64,000 bases of DNA from Halomonas urumqiensis (GTDB lineage: Bacteria; Pseudomonadota; Gammaproteobacteria; Pseudomonadales; Halomonadaceae), in assembly GCF_003028575.1 (NCBI RefSeq), contig NZ_PYUD01000006.1:114441-178440 (forward strand), in the 5' to 3' direction. Both the position numbers and the translations under genes were made by a program. The notes beneath the pieces are model-generated. The model had not been told where the DNA came from. It saw nothing but the letters and a program-made list of their open reading frames with translations, and made no database searches. Below, piece by piece: positions 1 to 10,265 of this stretch; the first letter of the stretch is position 1; every line of letters starts with the position of its first letter.

Positions 1-1
1 C

Positions 2-1819
2 TTCCTCGGCCTGCGTACGCTGACGATCATCGACTGGGCGCTTGAGATGGTCGACAAGGTGCGCGGCGTGGAGGGCCAGGGGCCACTCGACATCAACAGC
101 ATTCCGCTCGACGACGCCCCGACCTTCGAGATGCTCAAGCGTGCCGAGACCACGGCGGTCTTCCAGCTCGAATCGCGAGGCATGAAGGAGCTGATCAAGC
201 GCCTGCTGCCCGATTCGCTGGATGACATGATCGCCCTCGTCGCGCTGTTTCGCCCCGGCCCGCTGCAGTCAGGCATGGTCGACGACTTCATCAACCGCAA
301 GCACGGGCGTGCCGAGATATCCTATCCGCACCCCGACTACCAGCATGAGCTGCTCAAGCCGGTGCTCGAGCCCACCTACGGCATCATCCTCTACCAGGAG
401 CAGGTGATGCAGATTGCCCAGGTCATGGCGGGCTACTCGCTAGGCCAGGCCGACATGCTGCGCCGCGCCATGGGCAAGAAGAAGCCCGAGGAGATGGCCA
501 AGCAGCGCGCGGGCTTCATGGAGGGTTGTGCGGCCAACGGCATCGACAAGGACCTGGCGGGAAACATCTTCGACCTGGTGGAAAAGTTCGCCGGCTACGG
601 CTTCAACAAGTCGCACTCGGCCGCCTATGCGCTGGTCTCCTACCAGACCGCCTGGCTGAAGGCGCACTATCCCGGTCCGTTCATGGCGGCGGTGATGTCC
701 ACCGAGATGGACAACCTCGACAAGGTGGTGCCGCTGATCGAGGAGTGCCGCAACCTGGGGCTCACCGTGACGCCGCCCGACGTCAATGTCGGTGAGTACA
801 AGTTCAGCGTCGATGACCAGGCGCGAGTGGTCTACGGCCTGGGCGCGATTCGCGGGGTGGGTGAGGGGCCCATCGGTGCCATCGTCGAGGCGCGTGAGGC
901 CGACGGGGCGTTCAAGGATCTGTTCGACTTCTGCCGCCGGGTGGACCCGAAGCGCATGAACAAGCGCACCCTGGAGGCGCTGATTCGCTCCGGGGCCCTG
1001 GATACCCTGGGCCCGAACCGTGCGGTGCTCTCGGCGGCACTCGACGATGCACTGAAGGCCGCGGCCCAGACCCAGACCAACCAGAACCTGGGCATGATCG
1101 ACATGTTCGGCGAGGCCTTCGCCGACGAGGTGGAAAGCGACGCCTATGCAAGCTACCGGAATGCGCGCGAATGGACCGACAAGGAGCGCCTGGCGGGCGA
1201 GAAGGACACCCTTGGGCTGTACCTGACCGGTCATCCGATCGATGAGTACGAGAAGGAGCTCGCGCGCTTCGTCTCCACCCGGATCAGTGATCTCAAGCCA
1301 TCCCGCGAGCCACAGCGGGTAGCGGGCCTGGTGGTCGGCCTGCGGACCATGAAATCCAAGCGTGGTGATACCATGGCCTTCATCACCCTCGATGACCGCA
1401 CCGGGCGCATCGAAGCCTCGCTGTTCGGCGAGGTCTTCGAGACGCTGCGTGGCGAGATCGAGGCCGACCAGGTGTTGATCGTCGAGGGCGAAGTGTCCAG
1501 CGACGACTATTCCGGTGGCCTGCGGCTGCGTGGCAAGGATGTCACGCCGATGGTCGCGGCGCGTACCCGCTATGGCCAGGCGGTGGAGCTTTCGCTGGAT
1601 GCCAGTGCCGTCAATGGACGGCTGGTCGATAGCCTGCGCGATAGCCTGGCCCCGCACCGTGACAGTGACGGCCTGCCGGTGCGCCTGCGCTACAGCAATT
1701 CCGCCGCCACGGGGTGGCTGGAATTGGCCGACGAGTGGAAGGTGCGCCCCTGCGACGAGCTGCTGATCGGCCTGCGCGACGTGCAGGGGCAGGATGGCGT
1801 GCGCCTGAAGTATCGCTGA
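2..1819 (+). CDS. dnaE: DNA polymerase III alpha subunit, C-terminal half (partial)
   Basis: Catalytic subunit of the replicative polymerase. Only the last 605 codons are inside the window; the frame is open from base 2, and E. coli DnaE is about 1160 aa, so the PHP domain and part of the palm lie upstream. Visible are the fingers region (FRPGPLQSGM, then FNKSHSAAYALVSYQTAWL), a helix-hairpin-helix stretch, and an OB-fold starting near VAGLVVGLRTMKSKRGD that ends before the tau-binding tail. Followed after 117 bp by accA, the order seen in E. coli and Pseudomonas. Identity is secure; the start cannot be seen. Confidence 0.97.
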   Translation, partial: FLGLRTLTIIDWALEMVDKVRGVEGQGPLDINSIPLDDAPTFEMLKRAETTAVFQLESRGMKELIKRLLPDSLDDMIALVALFRPGPLQSGMVDDFINRKHGRAEISYPHPDYQHELLKPVLEPTYGIILYQEQVMQIAQVMAGYSLGQADMLRRAMGKKKPEEMAKQRAGFMEGCAANGIDKDLAGNIFDLVEKFAGYGFNKSHSAAYALVSYQTAWLKAHYPGPFMAAVMSTEMDNLDKVVPLIEECRNLGLTVTPPDVNVGEYKFSVDDQARVVYGLGAIRGVGEGPIGAIVEAREADGAFKDLFDFCRRVDPKRMNKRTLEALIRSGALDTLGPNRAVLSAALDDALKAAAQTQTNQNLGMIDMFGEAFADEVESDAYASYRNAREWTDKERLAGEKDTLGLYLTGHPIDEYEKELARFVSTRISDLKPSREPQRVAGLVVGLRTMKSKRGDTMAFITLDDRTGRIEASLFGEVFETLRGEIEADQVLIVEGEVSSDDYSGGLRLRGKDVTPMVAARTRYGQAVELSLDASAVNGRLVDSLRDSLAPHRDSDGLPVRLRYSNSAATGWLELADEWKVRPCDELLIGLRDVQGQDGVRLKYR

Positions 1820-1850
1820 ACCGGCGGCTCCCCGCTCTGCGGGACGCGTC

Positions 1851-1878
1851 TTGCGTGGGAATGTCAGGGTGCGATAAT
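1851..1878 (+). promoter_or_regulatory. Candidate sigma-70 promoter of accA
   Basis: TTGCGT (1851-1856) and GATAAT (1873-1878) are separated by 16 bp in the dnaE-accA gap, about 60 bp before the accA start. It resembles the consensus and the candidate rho promoter in this window. Inferred from sequence only. Confidence 0.45.
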
Positions 1879-1936
1879 GCGCAACATTCGACGACTTTCA
1901 CCGGTCTTTCCGCGGCCGACGAGACAAGGCTAGCCC

Positions 1937-2890
1937 ATGAACCCGAACTATCTAGACTTCGAACAGCCCATCGCCGAGCTCCAGGCCAAGATCGAGGAGC
2001 TGCGATTGGTCGGTAACGACAGCCAGGTCAACCTCAATGACGAGATTGGCCGGCTGGAGGACAAGAGTCGCAAGCTGACCGAGTCGATCTTCAAGGACCT
2101 CACGCCCTGGCAGGTGTCGCAGCTTTCGCGCCATCCCCAGCGCCCCTACACCCTGGACTACCTCGAGCACGTCTTCACCGACTTCGATGAGCTGCACGGC
2201 GACCGACATTTCGCCGACGACGCGGCGATCGTCGGCGGGGTGGCGCGCCTCGACGACCGCCCGGTGATGGTGATCGGCCACCAGAAGGGCCGCGAGGTGA
2301 AGGACAAGGTGCGTCGCAATTTCGGCATGCCGCGCCCCGAAGGTTATCGCAAGGCCTGCCGGTTGATGGAGATGGCCGAGCGTTTTCGCATGCCGGTGCT
2401 GACCTTCATCGACACCCCGGGCGCCTATCCCGGTATCGATGCAGAGGAGCGTGGCCAGTCCGAGGCGATCGCCTACAACCTGGCCGTGATGTCGCGGCTC
2501 AAGACCCCGATCATCGCCACCGTGGTGGGTGAGGGCGGCTCCGGCGGAGCACTGGCCATCGGTGTCTGTGATGAGCTGGCGATGCTGCAGTACTCCACCT
2601 ACTCGGTGATCTCGCCGGAAGGCTGCGCCTCCATCTTGTGGAAGAGCGCCGAGAAGGCCTCAGATGCCGCTCAGGCGATGGGCATCACGGCGAGTCGTCT
2701 CAAGGAGCTGGGGCTGGTCGATACGCTGATTCCCGAGCCGCTGGGTGGCGCCCATCGTCATCCGGTGGATACCTCCGCGCGCGTCAAGTCGGCACTGCTG
2801 GCAAGCCTCGAGCGGCTGGATGCCATGGACACCGATGAACTCCTGGCACGTCGCTATGAGCGTTTGATGAGCTACGGCGCGCCGATGTAA
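1937..2890 (+). CDS. accA: Acetyl-CoA carboxylase carboxyltransferase subunit alpha
   Basis: With AccD it forms the carboxyltransferase that moves CO2 from biotin-BCCP to acetyl-CoA, giving malonyl-CoA for fatty acid synthesis. The 317 aa match the family length (E. coli 319). The N-terminus [20 protein letters not shown] is the coiled segment typical of AccA. The crotonase-fold core shows [10 protein letters not shown], the glycine-rich [12 protein letters not shown] oxyanion-hole region, and [15 protein letters not shown]. It lies in the conserved dnaE-accA-tilS order. The start is the first ATG that fits AccA alignments. Confidence 0.98.
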   Translation: MNPNYLDFEQPIAELQAKIEELRLVGNDSQVNLNDEIGRLEDKSRKLTESIFKDLTPWQVSQLSRHPQRPYTLDYLEHVFTDFDELHGDRHFADDAAIVGGVARLDDRPVMVIGHQKGREVKDKVRRNFGMPRPEGYRKACRLMEMAERFRMPVLTFIDTPGAYPGIDAEERGQSEAIAYNLAVMSRLKTPIIATVVGEGGSGGALAIGVCDELAMLQYSTYSVISPEGCASILWKSAEKASDAAQAMGITASRLKELGLVDTLIPEPLGGAHRHPVDTSARVKSALLASLERLDAMDTDELLARRYERLMSYGAPM

Positions 2891-2993
2891 GGGGTGATGT
2901 AAGGGGGGCTTTCCCGCGCTGGGCCAACGCTGGCGGCGCCTGCTTGCCTGACCAGGTCTTCTCGTGGCCCCGCCGCCGGGCCGAGGATGAGCC

Positions 2994-4349
2994 ATGTCCC
3001 TTCAGTCCATGATCGACAACGCCCTGGCAAAGACCTCGTCGGGGCGTGGTGTCTGGGTGGGCCTCTCGGGTGGGCTCGACTCCTCGCTGCTGCTCACGCT
3101 TGCCGCAACGGCCTGCCATCGTCATCCACGGCCCTTGCGCGCAGTGCATGTCCACCATGGGCTGCAAGTGGCCGCCGATGGGTTCGAGCGGCACTGCCGG
3201 CGGCTCTGCTCGCAGCTTGGCGTCCCGCTGACGGTCGAACGGGTGCATGTCGATCCACAGGCCGGCAAGGGGCTCGAAGGCGCTGCCCGCGACGCGCGTT
3301 ATGCCGCTTTCGCCCGCTGCGTGCCAACCGGCGATACCCTGTGGCTGGCCCAGCATCGCGATGACCAGGCCGAAACCTGGTGGCTCGCCGCGCTGCGCGG
3401 TAGCGGCGTGCGGGGGCTTGGCGGCATGCCCGGCGAGCGCTTGTGGCATGGACGCACCCTGGTGCGTCCCCTGCTCGAGGCGTCAAGGGCCGAGCTCGAG
3501 GCGGAGGCCGCGCGGTTGTCGCTCGACTGGGTCGAGGATCCCAGCAATCGCGATGAGCGGCTCGATCGCAATTTCCTGCGTGGCAGTGTATTGCCACTGC
3601 TCGAGACCCGCTGGCCCAGGGCAAGCGCGGCACTGGCAAGAAGTGCCGAACTTGCCGGCGAGGCCGATGGCTTGCTTGCCGAGCTCGCCGAACTCGATCT
3701 GCAGCGTCTGGGTGAGGAGCCCAGCCGGTTGCCCATTGATGGACTAGCCACTCTGTCGGTTGCCCGCCAGCGTCTGTTGATACGCCATGCCTGCACTCGG
3801 TTGACCCTGCCCACCCCACCCGCCAGGCCCCTGAATGCGTTGCTTGAACAACTGACCGCGCGGGCGGATGCCGGCGTCAAGGTCGCATGGCCGGGTGGCG
3901 AGGCCCGCCGGTGGCACGGTTCGCTTTATCTGATGCCGCCAACCGAAACGCCTCCCGCTGGCTGGCAGATCCGCTGGGATGGCCGTTCGATGCTCGAGAC
4001 CCCCTTGGGATCGATCGGCGTTCGGCTGACGCCCGAGTGCGCTGACGGCGCTGGTGACCACGCCTGCGTGCGGGGAGGCTGTCGAACAGGGTTTCGAGTG
4101 GCGCTTCGAGTGGCGTTTCGTCAGGGCGGTGAGCGCCTGCGTCTGGCCGGGCGCGGCGGGCGCGACCTCAAGCGGCTGATGCAGGAAGCCGGCGTTCCCC
4201 CCTGGCGACGGGCGTGGCTGCTGGTGGTCTGGCAGGCTGACGAGGTGGTGGCGGTGCTCGATCCCCAGGCCGGGCAATGGCTGCTGTGCGCCGAGGGATG
4301 GCGGGCCAGCGGCACCGACGATGATGCCCCCGCGCCACCGACCGAGTGA
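2994..4349 (+). CDS. tilS: tRNA(Ile)-lysidine synthetase
   Basis: Converts C34 of the CAU-anticodon tRNA-Ile to lysidine using ATP and lysine, so the tRNA reads AUA. The 451 aa carry the PP-loop SGGLDSS at residues 25-31, then VHVHHGL and the HRDDQAETWW segment of the N-terminal domain. The TilS C-terminal domain is seen near residues 365-435 (FRQGGERLRLAGRGGRDLK). It follows accA after about 100 bp and ends 1 bp before the convergent ppx stop. No terminator is visible between the two. Confidence 0.96.
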   Translation: MSLQSMIDNALAKTSSGRGVWVGLSGGLDSSLLLTLAATACHRHPRPLRAVHVHHGLQVAADGFERHCRRLCSQLGVPLTVERVHVDPQAGKGLEGAARDARYAAFARCVPTGDTLWLAQHRDDQAETWWLAALRGSGVRGLGGMPGERLWHGRTLVRPLLEASRAELEAEAARLSLDWVEDPSNRDERLDRNFLRGSVLPLLETRWPRASAALARSAELAGEADGLLAELAELDLQRLGEEPSRLPIDGLATLSVARQRLLIRHACTRLTLPTPPARPLNALLEQLTARADAGVKVAWPGGEARRWHGSLYLMPPTETPPAGWQIRWDGRSMLETPLGSIGVRLTPECADGAGDHACVRGGCRTGFRVALRVAFRQGGERLRLAGRGGRDLKRLMQEAGVPPWRRAWLLVVWQADEVVAVLDPQAGQWLLCAEGWRASGTDDDAPAPPTE

Positions 4350-4350
4350 T

Positions 4351-5907
4351 TCAGGTGGTCGTTTCGATATCCATTTCGAGGTTGAAACCGGCGGCCTTCT
4401 GGTAGGTGACCTCCTGCTCGAGGTCATTGATGAGGAGTGTCTGGTCGTCACCTGGCACTACGCCAAGGCGCAGGTCGTCGCCCTTGGCGAGGAGGCGGGG
4501 AGTGTCCGGTGGTTGCTCCGTGCGGGTGTGATTGAGCAGCACCGCCAGTCGCAGCAGACGGGCAAGCCGGGCATGGGACTCCTGTTCGGAGGTTGGCAGT
4601 GCCTGCCACTCCTTGAGGGGGAACTTGCGGCGGTGCGCGCGCACCAGGAAGGCCAGCAGGCGCTGTTCCGGGCGAGAGAACCCGGCCAGGTCGGAATATT
4701 CCAGCAAGTAGGCGCCGTGACGGTGGAACTGGCTGTGGGAAATTGCCAGGCCGATCTCGTGCAGACGGCTGGCCCAGCGCAGAAAGCGCGACTGGTCGTC
4801 ATCCAGCCCCCAGGCAGAGCGCACCTGCTCGAACAAGTCCTCGGCGGTGGCGGCGACATTGCCGGCCTGGCGGTCATCCACGCCGTAACAGCGTTCGAGG
4901 CTTTCGACTGTCTTGAGCCGGGAGTCCTCGGGACTGTTGCGACCGACCATGTCATAGAGTACGCCTTCGCGAAGGGCGCCGTCGGCGTAACGCATGGTGG
5001 TGAGGTCGAAGGCCTCGAAGATCGCACAAAGGATGGCCACGCCAGCCGGAAAGACCCTGGCACGGTCTGACTTGAGGCCGTCCATGGCGACGCGGTCGAG
5101 CCGCTTGCACTTGATCAGCCGGGCACGCAGGTCATGCAATCCCTCGCGGGTCACCACGCCTTCCTGGGCGCCGCCATTGGCATGGATCACCGCGGCGGCG
5201 GCCTTGATAGTGCCGCTGGAGCCCACCGGGTCGTCCCAGCCCAGCTTCTGGTAGGGGCGACGAATATTGGCCAGCTCCGAAAGCGCGGCCAGTTCGAGCT
5301 TGCGAAAGCGCTTCTCGCTGAGCTCGCCATCGGAAAGGAAGCGATGGGTGAAGGTCACGCAGCCCATGCGCAGGCTTTCGAGTGCCAGTGGTTCGAAGCG
5401 CTCGCCAATGATGAACTCCGTGGAGCCCCCCCCGATGTCGACGATCAGGCGGCGGCCATTCTCGGCCAGGGCGTGGGCCGCCCCCAGATAGATCAGGCGC
5501 GCTTCCTCGCGGCCAGCGATGATCTCGATGCGTGCTCCCAGCAGCGCCTCGGCGCGTTCGATCAACGCCTGGCTGTTGGCGGCGTCGCGCAAGGCATTGG
5601 TGCCGACCACCCGCAGGTGGCCTGGCGTGATATCGCCAAGATAGGGGGCGAACCGAGCCAGACAATCCAGGGCGCGCTGCATGGTGGCTTCATCGAGCAG
5701 GCCATCTTCATTGAGCCCGGCGGCCAGCTGCACTTTCTCCCCCTGGCGTGCCACCACCTGCAGGCGTTCGTCCTGGTAGTTGGCTACCAGCAAGTGAAAG
5801 CTATTGGACCCGAGGTCGATGGCAGCCAGCCGGCGTGGTGCCTGGGCGGCCGGTGATGGTGCGCCGAAGGCGATGTAGTCGATGGCCGAGTCCTGTGGCG
5901 AAGTCAT
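4351..5907 (-). CDS. ppx: Exopolyphosphatase (Ppx/GppA family)
   Basis: Releases phosphate from polyphosphate chain ends. ASKHA-fold motifs are visible: AAIDLGSNSFHLLVANY near the N-terminus, VGTNALRDA, and IVDIGGGSTEF, then a C-terminal HD-like helical domain. The start chosen is ATG at 5907 (MTSPQDSAIDY), giving 518 aa, because AAAGGAC lies 5 bp upstream; the frame is open a further 63 bases. The length favours Ppx over GppA, but the two paralogues are hard to separate by eye. It is divergent from rho; ppk1 lies about 8 kb away, whereas in Pseudomonas the two are close. Confidence 0.92.
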   Translation of the reverse strand: MTSPQDSAIDYIAFGAPSPAAQAPRRLAAIDLGSNSFHLLVANYQDERLQVVARQGEKVQLAAGLNEDGLLDEATMQRALDCLARFAPYLGDITPGHLRVVGTNALRDAANSQALIERAEALLGARIEIIAGREEARLIYLGAAHALAENGRRLIVDIGGGSTEFIIGERFEPLALESLRMGCVTFTHRFLSDGELSEKRFRKLELAALSELANIRRPYQKLGWDDPVGSSGTIKAAAAVIHANGGAQEGVVTREGLHDLRARLIKCKRLDRVAMDGLKSDRARVFPAGVAILCAIFEAFDLTTMRYADGALREGVLYDMVGRNSPEDSRLKTVESLERCYGVDDRQAGNVAATAEDLFEQVRSAWGLDDDQSRFLRWASRLHEIGLAISHSQFHRHGAYLLEYSDLAGFSRPEQRLLAFLVRAHRRKFPLKEWQALPTSEQESHARLARLLRLAVLLNHTRTEQPPDTPRLLAKGDDLRLGVVPGDDQTLLINDLEQEVTYQKAAGFNLEMDIETTT

Positions 5908-6363
5908 GGCGTGTCCTTTGAGTCTCCTGGGTGAAGGTTGCGGTGACCGTCGGGCGCTGTCAATCGTCATGCTTGGCGTCTGTGCAGGGCGGGGCTTGCG
6001 TTTGCGGCCGGCGTTGACTAGTATCGGGTCGTTCGCCTGTTCCGAATGCTTCCCGACCGTTTCACGGCGATCCCGTCTCGGTCAATTTCCAAGTCGTCAG
6101 ACAGCCCACTGCTTCCAGCGGTTTTCCGGCCGATTGCCAGGCTCCGCTGGTCAGGCGAAAACGAACCTGCTCCCTCTACTCCCGATACGGCCCGGCGTCA
6201 CCCTGTGTTTACTGCGGTCGCCTCCCCATGGCCATGGGATGTCATTATCACGAGTGGCAGCACGCCGGGCTCTGAACGCACCCCATGCGGCGTTTCCGTT
6301 TCGCCTCCCGTCATACGCGGCGCCTACACGCCCGGCTTCCACGAGCAATTTCTGAACAAACCG
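5908..6363 (+). other. Intergenic: long C-rich rho leader, no gene seen
   Basis: 456 bp between the ppx and rho starts hold no supported gene; trxA, which often lies here in Pseudomonas, is absent. The plus strand from about 6025 to 6360 is rich in C and pyrimidines, as expected of a Rho-loading leader. An open frame runs through it in phase with rho from 6046, but Rho proteins start at MNLTELK, so this is treated as untranslated leader. Confidence 0.6.
5996..6024 (+). promoter_or_regulatory. Candidate sigma-70 promoter of rho
   Basis: TTGCGT (5996-6001), a 17-bp spacer and TAGTAT (6019-6024). It would give a leader of roughly 330 nt before the rho ATG. Sequence match only. Confidence 0.45.
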
Positions 6364-7623
<1,260 letters not shown>

Positions 7624-7650
7624 TTCTGGCCTGCTGCGCTTGACGATACG

Positions 7651-7735
7651 GCGTTGGAAAACATCTCAAGTTGCTCATTTACTAAAGTAAACTCCGCACT
7701 TTCGTTGTTTTCCGCCTTGTCTCGCCTTCGCTCGC
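7651..7735 (+). repeat. Structured intergenic element, family 2, copy 1
   Basis: GCGTTG, outer arm GAAAACA, the box TTGCTCA, inner hairpin TTTACT-AA-AGTAAA, the box CTCCG, outer arm TGTTTTC, then CGCCTTGT. The 19160-19240 element has the same boxes in the same order with different but complementary arms. It lies in the rho 3' region. Confidence 0.6.
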
Positions 7736-7781
7736 TACGGCCAGCCTGCAACGTCTGCGCTTCCAAAGCTCCACCTGAGTG

Positions 7782-7893
7782 AGCGGCGCCGGGGACAGGC
7801 TGAAGCGGGGGTCTTTTGCCAGGGAAGGCAAAAGTAGCGTACAGGGAGGTATTCACAGCGCCCCCGCAGAAGCCTGTCGCCGGAACAGCCGCG
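7782..7893 (-). repeat. 112-bp palindromic intergenic repeat, family 1, copy A
   Basis: Read on the minus strand: GGCGCTGTGAA, then CGCTAC, then a perfect 8-bp hairpin CTTTTGCC/GGCAAAAG around hexaloop TTCCCT, then GCCTGTCCCCGGCGCCGCT. Outer arms GACAGGC and GCCTGTC also pair. Four related copies are at 23154-23264, 48048-48159, 48176-48287 and 53381-53586. Copies A and B form one subtype (GAATAC and TGTACGCTAC boxes). Confidence 0.85.
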
Positions 7894-7970
7894 GGCAAAG
7901 GACGAGCGGGAAGGAGAGGGGCGGCATGTTATGCTGCCCCTTTCGTCATTCTGGAAACGGGATCGTCCGA

Positions 7971-9464
7971 ATGAAGTACAAGGACCTGCGTGATTTCATC
8001 GCGGCGCTGGAGGCCCAGGGGGAGCTCACCCGCGTGAGCGCCGAGGTCGACCCCTATCTCGAGATCACCGAGATCTGCGACCGCACCCTGCGGGCCGGTG
8101 GGCCGGCGTTGCTGTTCGAGAACGTCAAGGGCCATGCCATGCCGCTGCTCGGCAATCTGTTCGGCACGCCGAAGCGGGTGGCCATGGGCATGGGGCAGGA
8201 GTCCGTCGAGGCGCTGCGCGAGGTCGGCGAGCTGCTGGCGTTTCTCAAGGAGCCGGAACCGCCCAAGGGCTTCCGCGATGCCTGGGACAAGCTGCCGATC
8301 TTCAAGCAGGTGATGAGCATGGGGCCGAAGACGGTTCGCTCCGCCCCCGTGCAGGAGATGGTCTACGATGGCGACGAGGTCGATCTGGACCGCCTGCCGA
8401 TCCAGCACTGCTGGCCCGGCGATGCCGCCCCGCTGGTCACCTGGCCGCTGGTGATCACCCGTGGCCCCCACAAGAAGCGCCAGAACCTGGGGATCTACCG
8501 CCAGCAGAAACTCGGGCGCAACCGCTTGATCATGCGTTGGCTGTCGCACCGCGGCGGTGCCCTGGACTTCCAGGAATTCCAGAAGGCCCACCCCGGCGAA
8601 CCCTTCCCGGTGGCGGTGGCATTGGGTGCCGATCCGGCCACCATTCTGGGTGCCGTGACCCCCGTGCCGGATAGCCTTTCCGAGTACGCCTTTGCCGGGC
8701 TGCTGCGTGGCTCGCGCACCGAGCTGGTCAAGTGCGGCCATGCCGACCTGGAGGTGCCGGCTTCCGCCGAGATCATCCTCGAGGGGTTCATCTACCCCGA
8801 CGACACCGCGCCGGAAGGCCCCTACGGTGACCACACCGGTTATTACAACGAGGTGGATCACTTCCCGGTGTTCACGGTCACGCGCATGACCATGCGTCGC
8901 GATGCCATCTATCACTCCACCTACACCGGTCGGCCGCCCGACGAGCCGGCGATCCTCGGCTTGGCGCTCAACGAGGTGTTCGTGCCGATCCTGCGTCGCC
9001 AGTTTCCCGAGATCGTCGACTTCTACCTGCCACCCGAGGGTTGCTCCTACCGGATGGCGGTGGTGACCATGAAGAAGCAGTATCCTGGCCACGCCAAGCG
9101 GGTGATGATGGGAGTGTGGAGTTTCCTGCGCCAATTCATGTACACCAAGTTCGTGGTGGTGCTCGATGACGATGTCAGCGCTCGCGACTGGAAGGACGTG
9201 ATCTGGGCCATCACCACCCGCATGGACCCCGCCCGCGACACCGTGCTGGTCGAGAATACCCCGATCGATTACCTGGATTTCGCCTCGCCGGTCTCGGGCC
9301 TCGGTTCCAAGATGGGCCTGGATGCCACAAGCAAATGGCCCGGCGAAACCGACCGGGAGTGGGGCACGCCCATCGTCATGGACGAGACCGTCAAGGCTCG
9401 CGTGGGCGAGCGCTGGGACGAGCTGGGCATCACCCTTCCCCCCGACAACCCGAATTCCCGATAA
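7971..9464 (+). CDS. ubiD: 4-hydroxy-3-polyprenylbenzoate decarboxylase
   Basis: Prenylated-FMN-dependent decarboxylase of ubiquinone synthesis. The 497 aa equal the E. coli length. It starts [19 protein letters not shown] as in other UbiD proteins, has the prFMN/metal-binding core ([19 protein letters not shown]) and [12 protein letters not shown], and ends with the [14 protein letters not shown] region. Start 7971 is fixed by homology; its ribosome site is weak. The flavin reductase follows after 15 bp, a pairing also seen in E. coli (ubiD-fre). Confidence 0.97.
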   Translation: MKYKDLRDFIAALEAQGELTRVSAEVDPYLEITEICDRTLRAGGPALLFENVKGHAMPLLGNLFGTPKRVAMGMGQESVEALREVGELLAFLKEPEPPKGFRDAWDKLPIFKQVMSMGPKTVRSAPVQEMVYDGDEVDLDRLPIQHCWPGDAAPLVTWPLVITRGPHKKRQNLGIYRQQKLGRNRLIMRWLSHRGGALDFQEFQKAHPGEPFPVAVALGADPATILGAVTPVPDSLSEYAFAGLLRGSRTELVKCGHADLEVPASAEIILEGFIYPDDTAPEGPYGDHTGYYNEVDHFPVFTVTRMTMRRDAIYHSTYTGRPPDEPAILGLALNEVFVPILRRQFPEIVDFYLPPEGCSYRMAVVTMKKQYPGHAKRVMMGVWSFLRQFMYTKFVVVLDDDVSARDWKDVIWAITTRMDPARDTVLVENTPIDYLDFASPVSGLGSKMGLDATSKWPGETDREWGTPIVMDETVKARVGERWDELGITLPPDNPNSR

Positions 9465-9479
9465 CTGCATGAGGCATTC

Positions 9480-10265
9480 ATGACGCCAAGGACTTTGACC
9501 TGCCAGGTCACCGAGGTCGAGGATCTCTCGCCGGACGTCTTCCGTGTCCAGTTGGAGGGTCGCCGCGAGGCGGTGGCCCACTTGCCTGGCCAATACCTGG
9601 AGCTCAAGCTCGACGAGGCAACCTGGGTGCCTTTCTCGATCGCCAATGCGCATGTCGACGACGGTATGATCGAACTGCATATCCAGCACTGGCCCGAGCG
9701 TGATAATTCGGCGCGGATTCGCGAGCTGGTGCAGGTAGCCAGCCGCCTGACCCTGCGTTTGCCGGGTGGGGATTGCGTGTTGGACCCTTACAGCACGCGC
9801 CCGCTGTTGTTGATCGCCGCGGGAACCGGCTTCGCCCAGATGAAGGCGATCATCGAAGCCGCGCTGCATGCCGACCCCGAGCGGCGAATCGAGCTGTGGT
9901 GGGCAGCCCGTGAGCACCGTGACCTCTACCTCGAGCGCCTCGCCCGCGAGTGGGCCGAAGGCCACGCCAACCTGCGCTTTCATGCGGTCACCGAGGTGGC
10001 GCCAGAGCCTGGGGAGAGGGTCGACGGGGAGCGCACGCAGGCCCATCTCGGTCGTATCGATCAGGCACTGGCGGCAAGCCTCGAGGATGTCTCGGCGCAC
10101 GATGTCTACCTGTCGGGCTCCCCCGGCATGGTGTACGCCTGTGTCGATGTGCTGGCATCGCTCGGGCTTGCGGCCTCGCGCACCTTCTCGGACGTGTTCG
10201 CCTATGCGCCTCGCGACCCATTGATCCCGACCACCGGCAGCCTGGTCAGGAAATCCCGCGGATGA
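9480..10265 (+). CDS. fre: NAD(P)H-flavin reductase (Fre/LuxG-like)
   Basis: Predicted to reduce free flavins with NAD(P)H. The 261 aa have an N-terminal FAD-binding beta-barrel (HLPGQYLELKLDE; VPFSIAN) and a C-terminal nucleotide-binding domain (LLLIAAGTGFAQMKAIIE; VYLSGSPGMVYACVDVL). The arginine of the usual RPFS/RxYS flavin motif is replaced (WVPFS), and the C-terminus is longer than E. coli Fre (233 aa), so specificity may differ. Position directly after ubiD suggests it supplies reduced flavin for UbiX/UbiD chemistry, an inference from context. Overlaps folM by 4 bp. Confidence 0.82.
   Translation: MTPRTLTCQVTEVEDLSPDVFRVQLEGRREAVAHLPGQYLELKLDEATWVPFSIANAHVDDGMIELHIQHWPERDNSARIRELVQVASRLTLRLPGGDCVLDPYSTRPLLLIAAGTGFAQMKAIIEAALHADPERRIELWWAAREHRDLYLERLAREWAEGHANLRFHAVTEVAPEPGERVDGERTQAHLGRIDQALAASLEDVSAHDVYLSGSPGMVYACVDVLASLGLAASRTFSDVFAYAPRDPLIPTTGSLVRKSRG

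Larger units (their letters stand above)
7624..7970. other. rho-ubiD intergenic region with two structured repeats
   Basis: 347 bp with no supported gene. It holds one copy of the GCGTTG...CGCCTTGT element (7651-7735) followed by one copy of the 112-bp palindromic repeat (7782-7893). A minus-strand frame through it (7425-7898) is a shadow that encodes no known protein. Just before ubiD is a small dyad around GGCATGTTATGC (7924-7935). Confidence 0.6.

Noticed and set aside
7929..10100. A 723-codon antisense frame over ubiD and fre
   Set aside because: Composition is typical of a GC-rich shadow frame (H, G, L, Q, R), and both sense genes are unmistakable.
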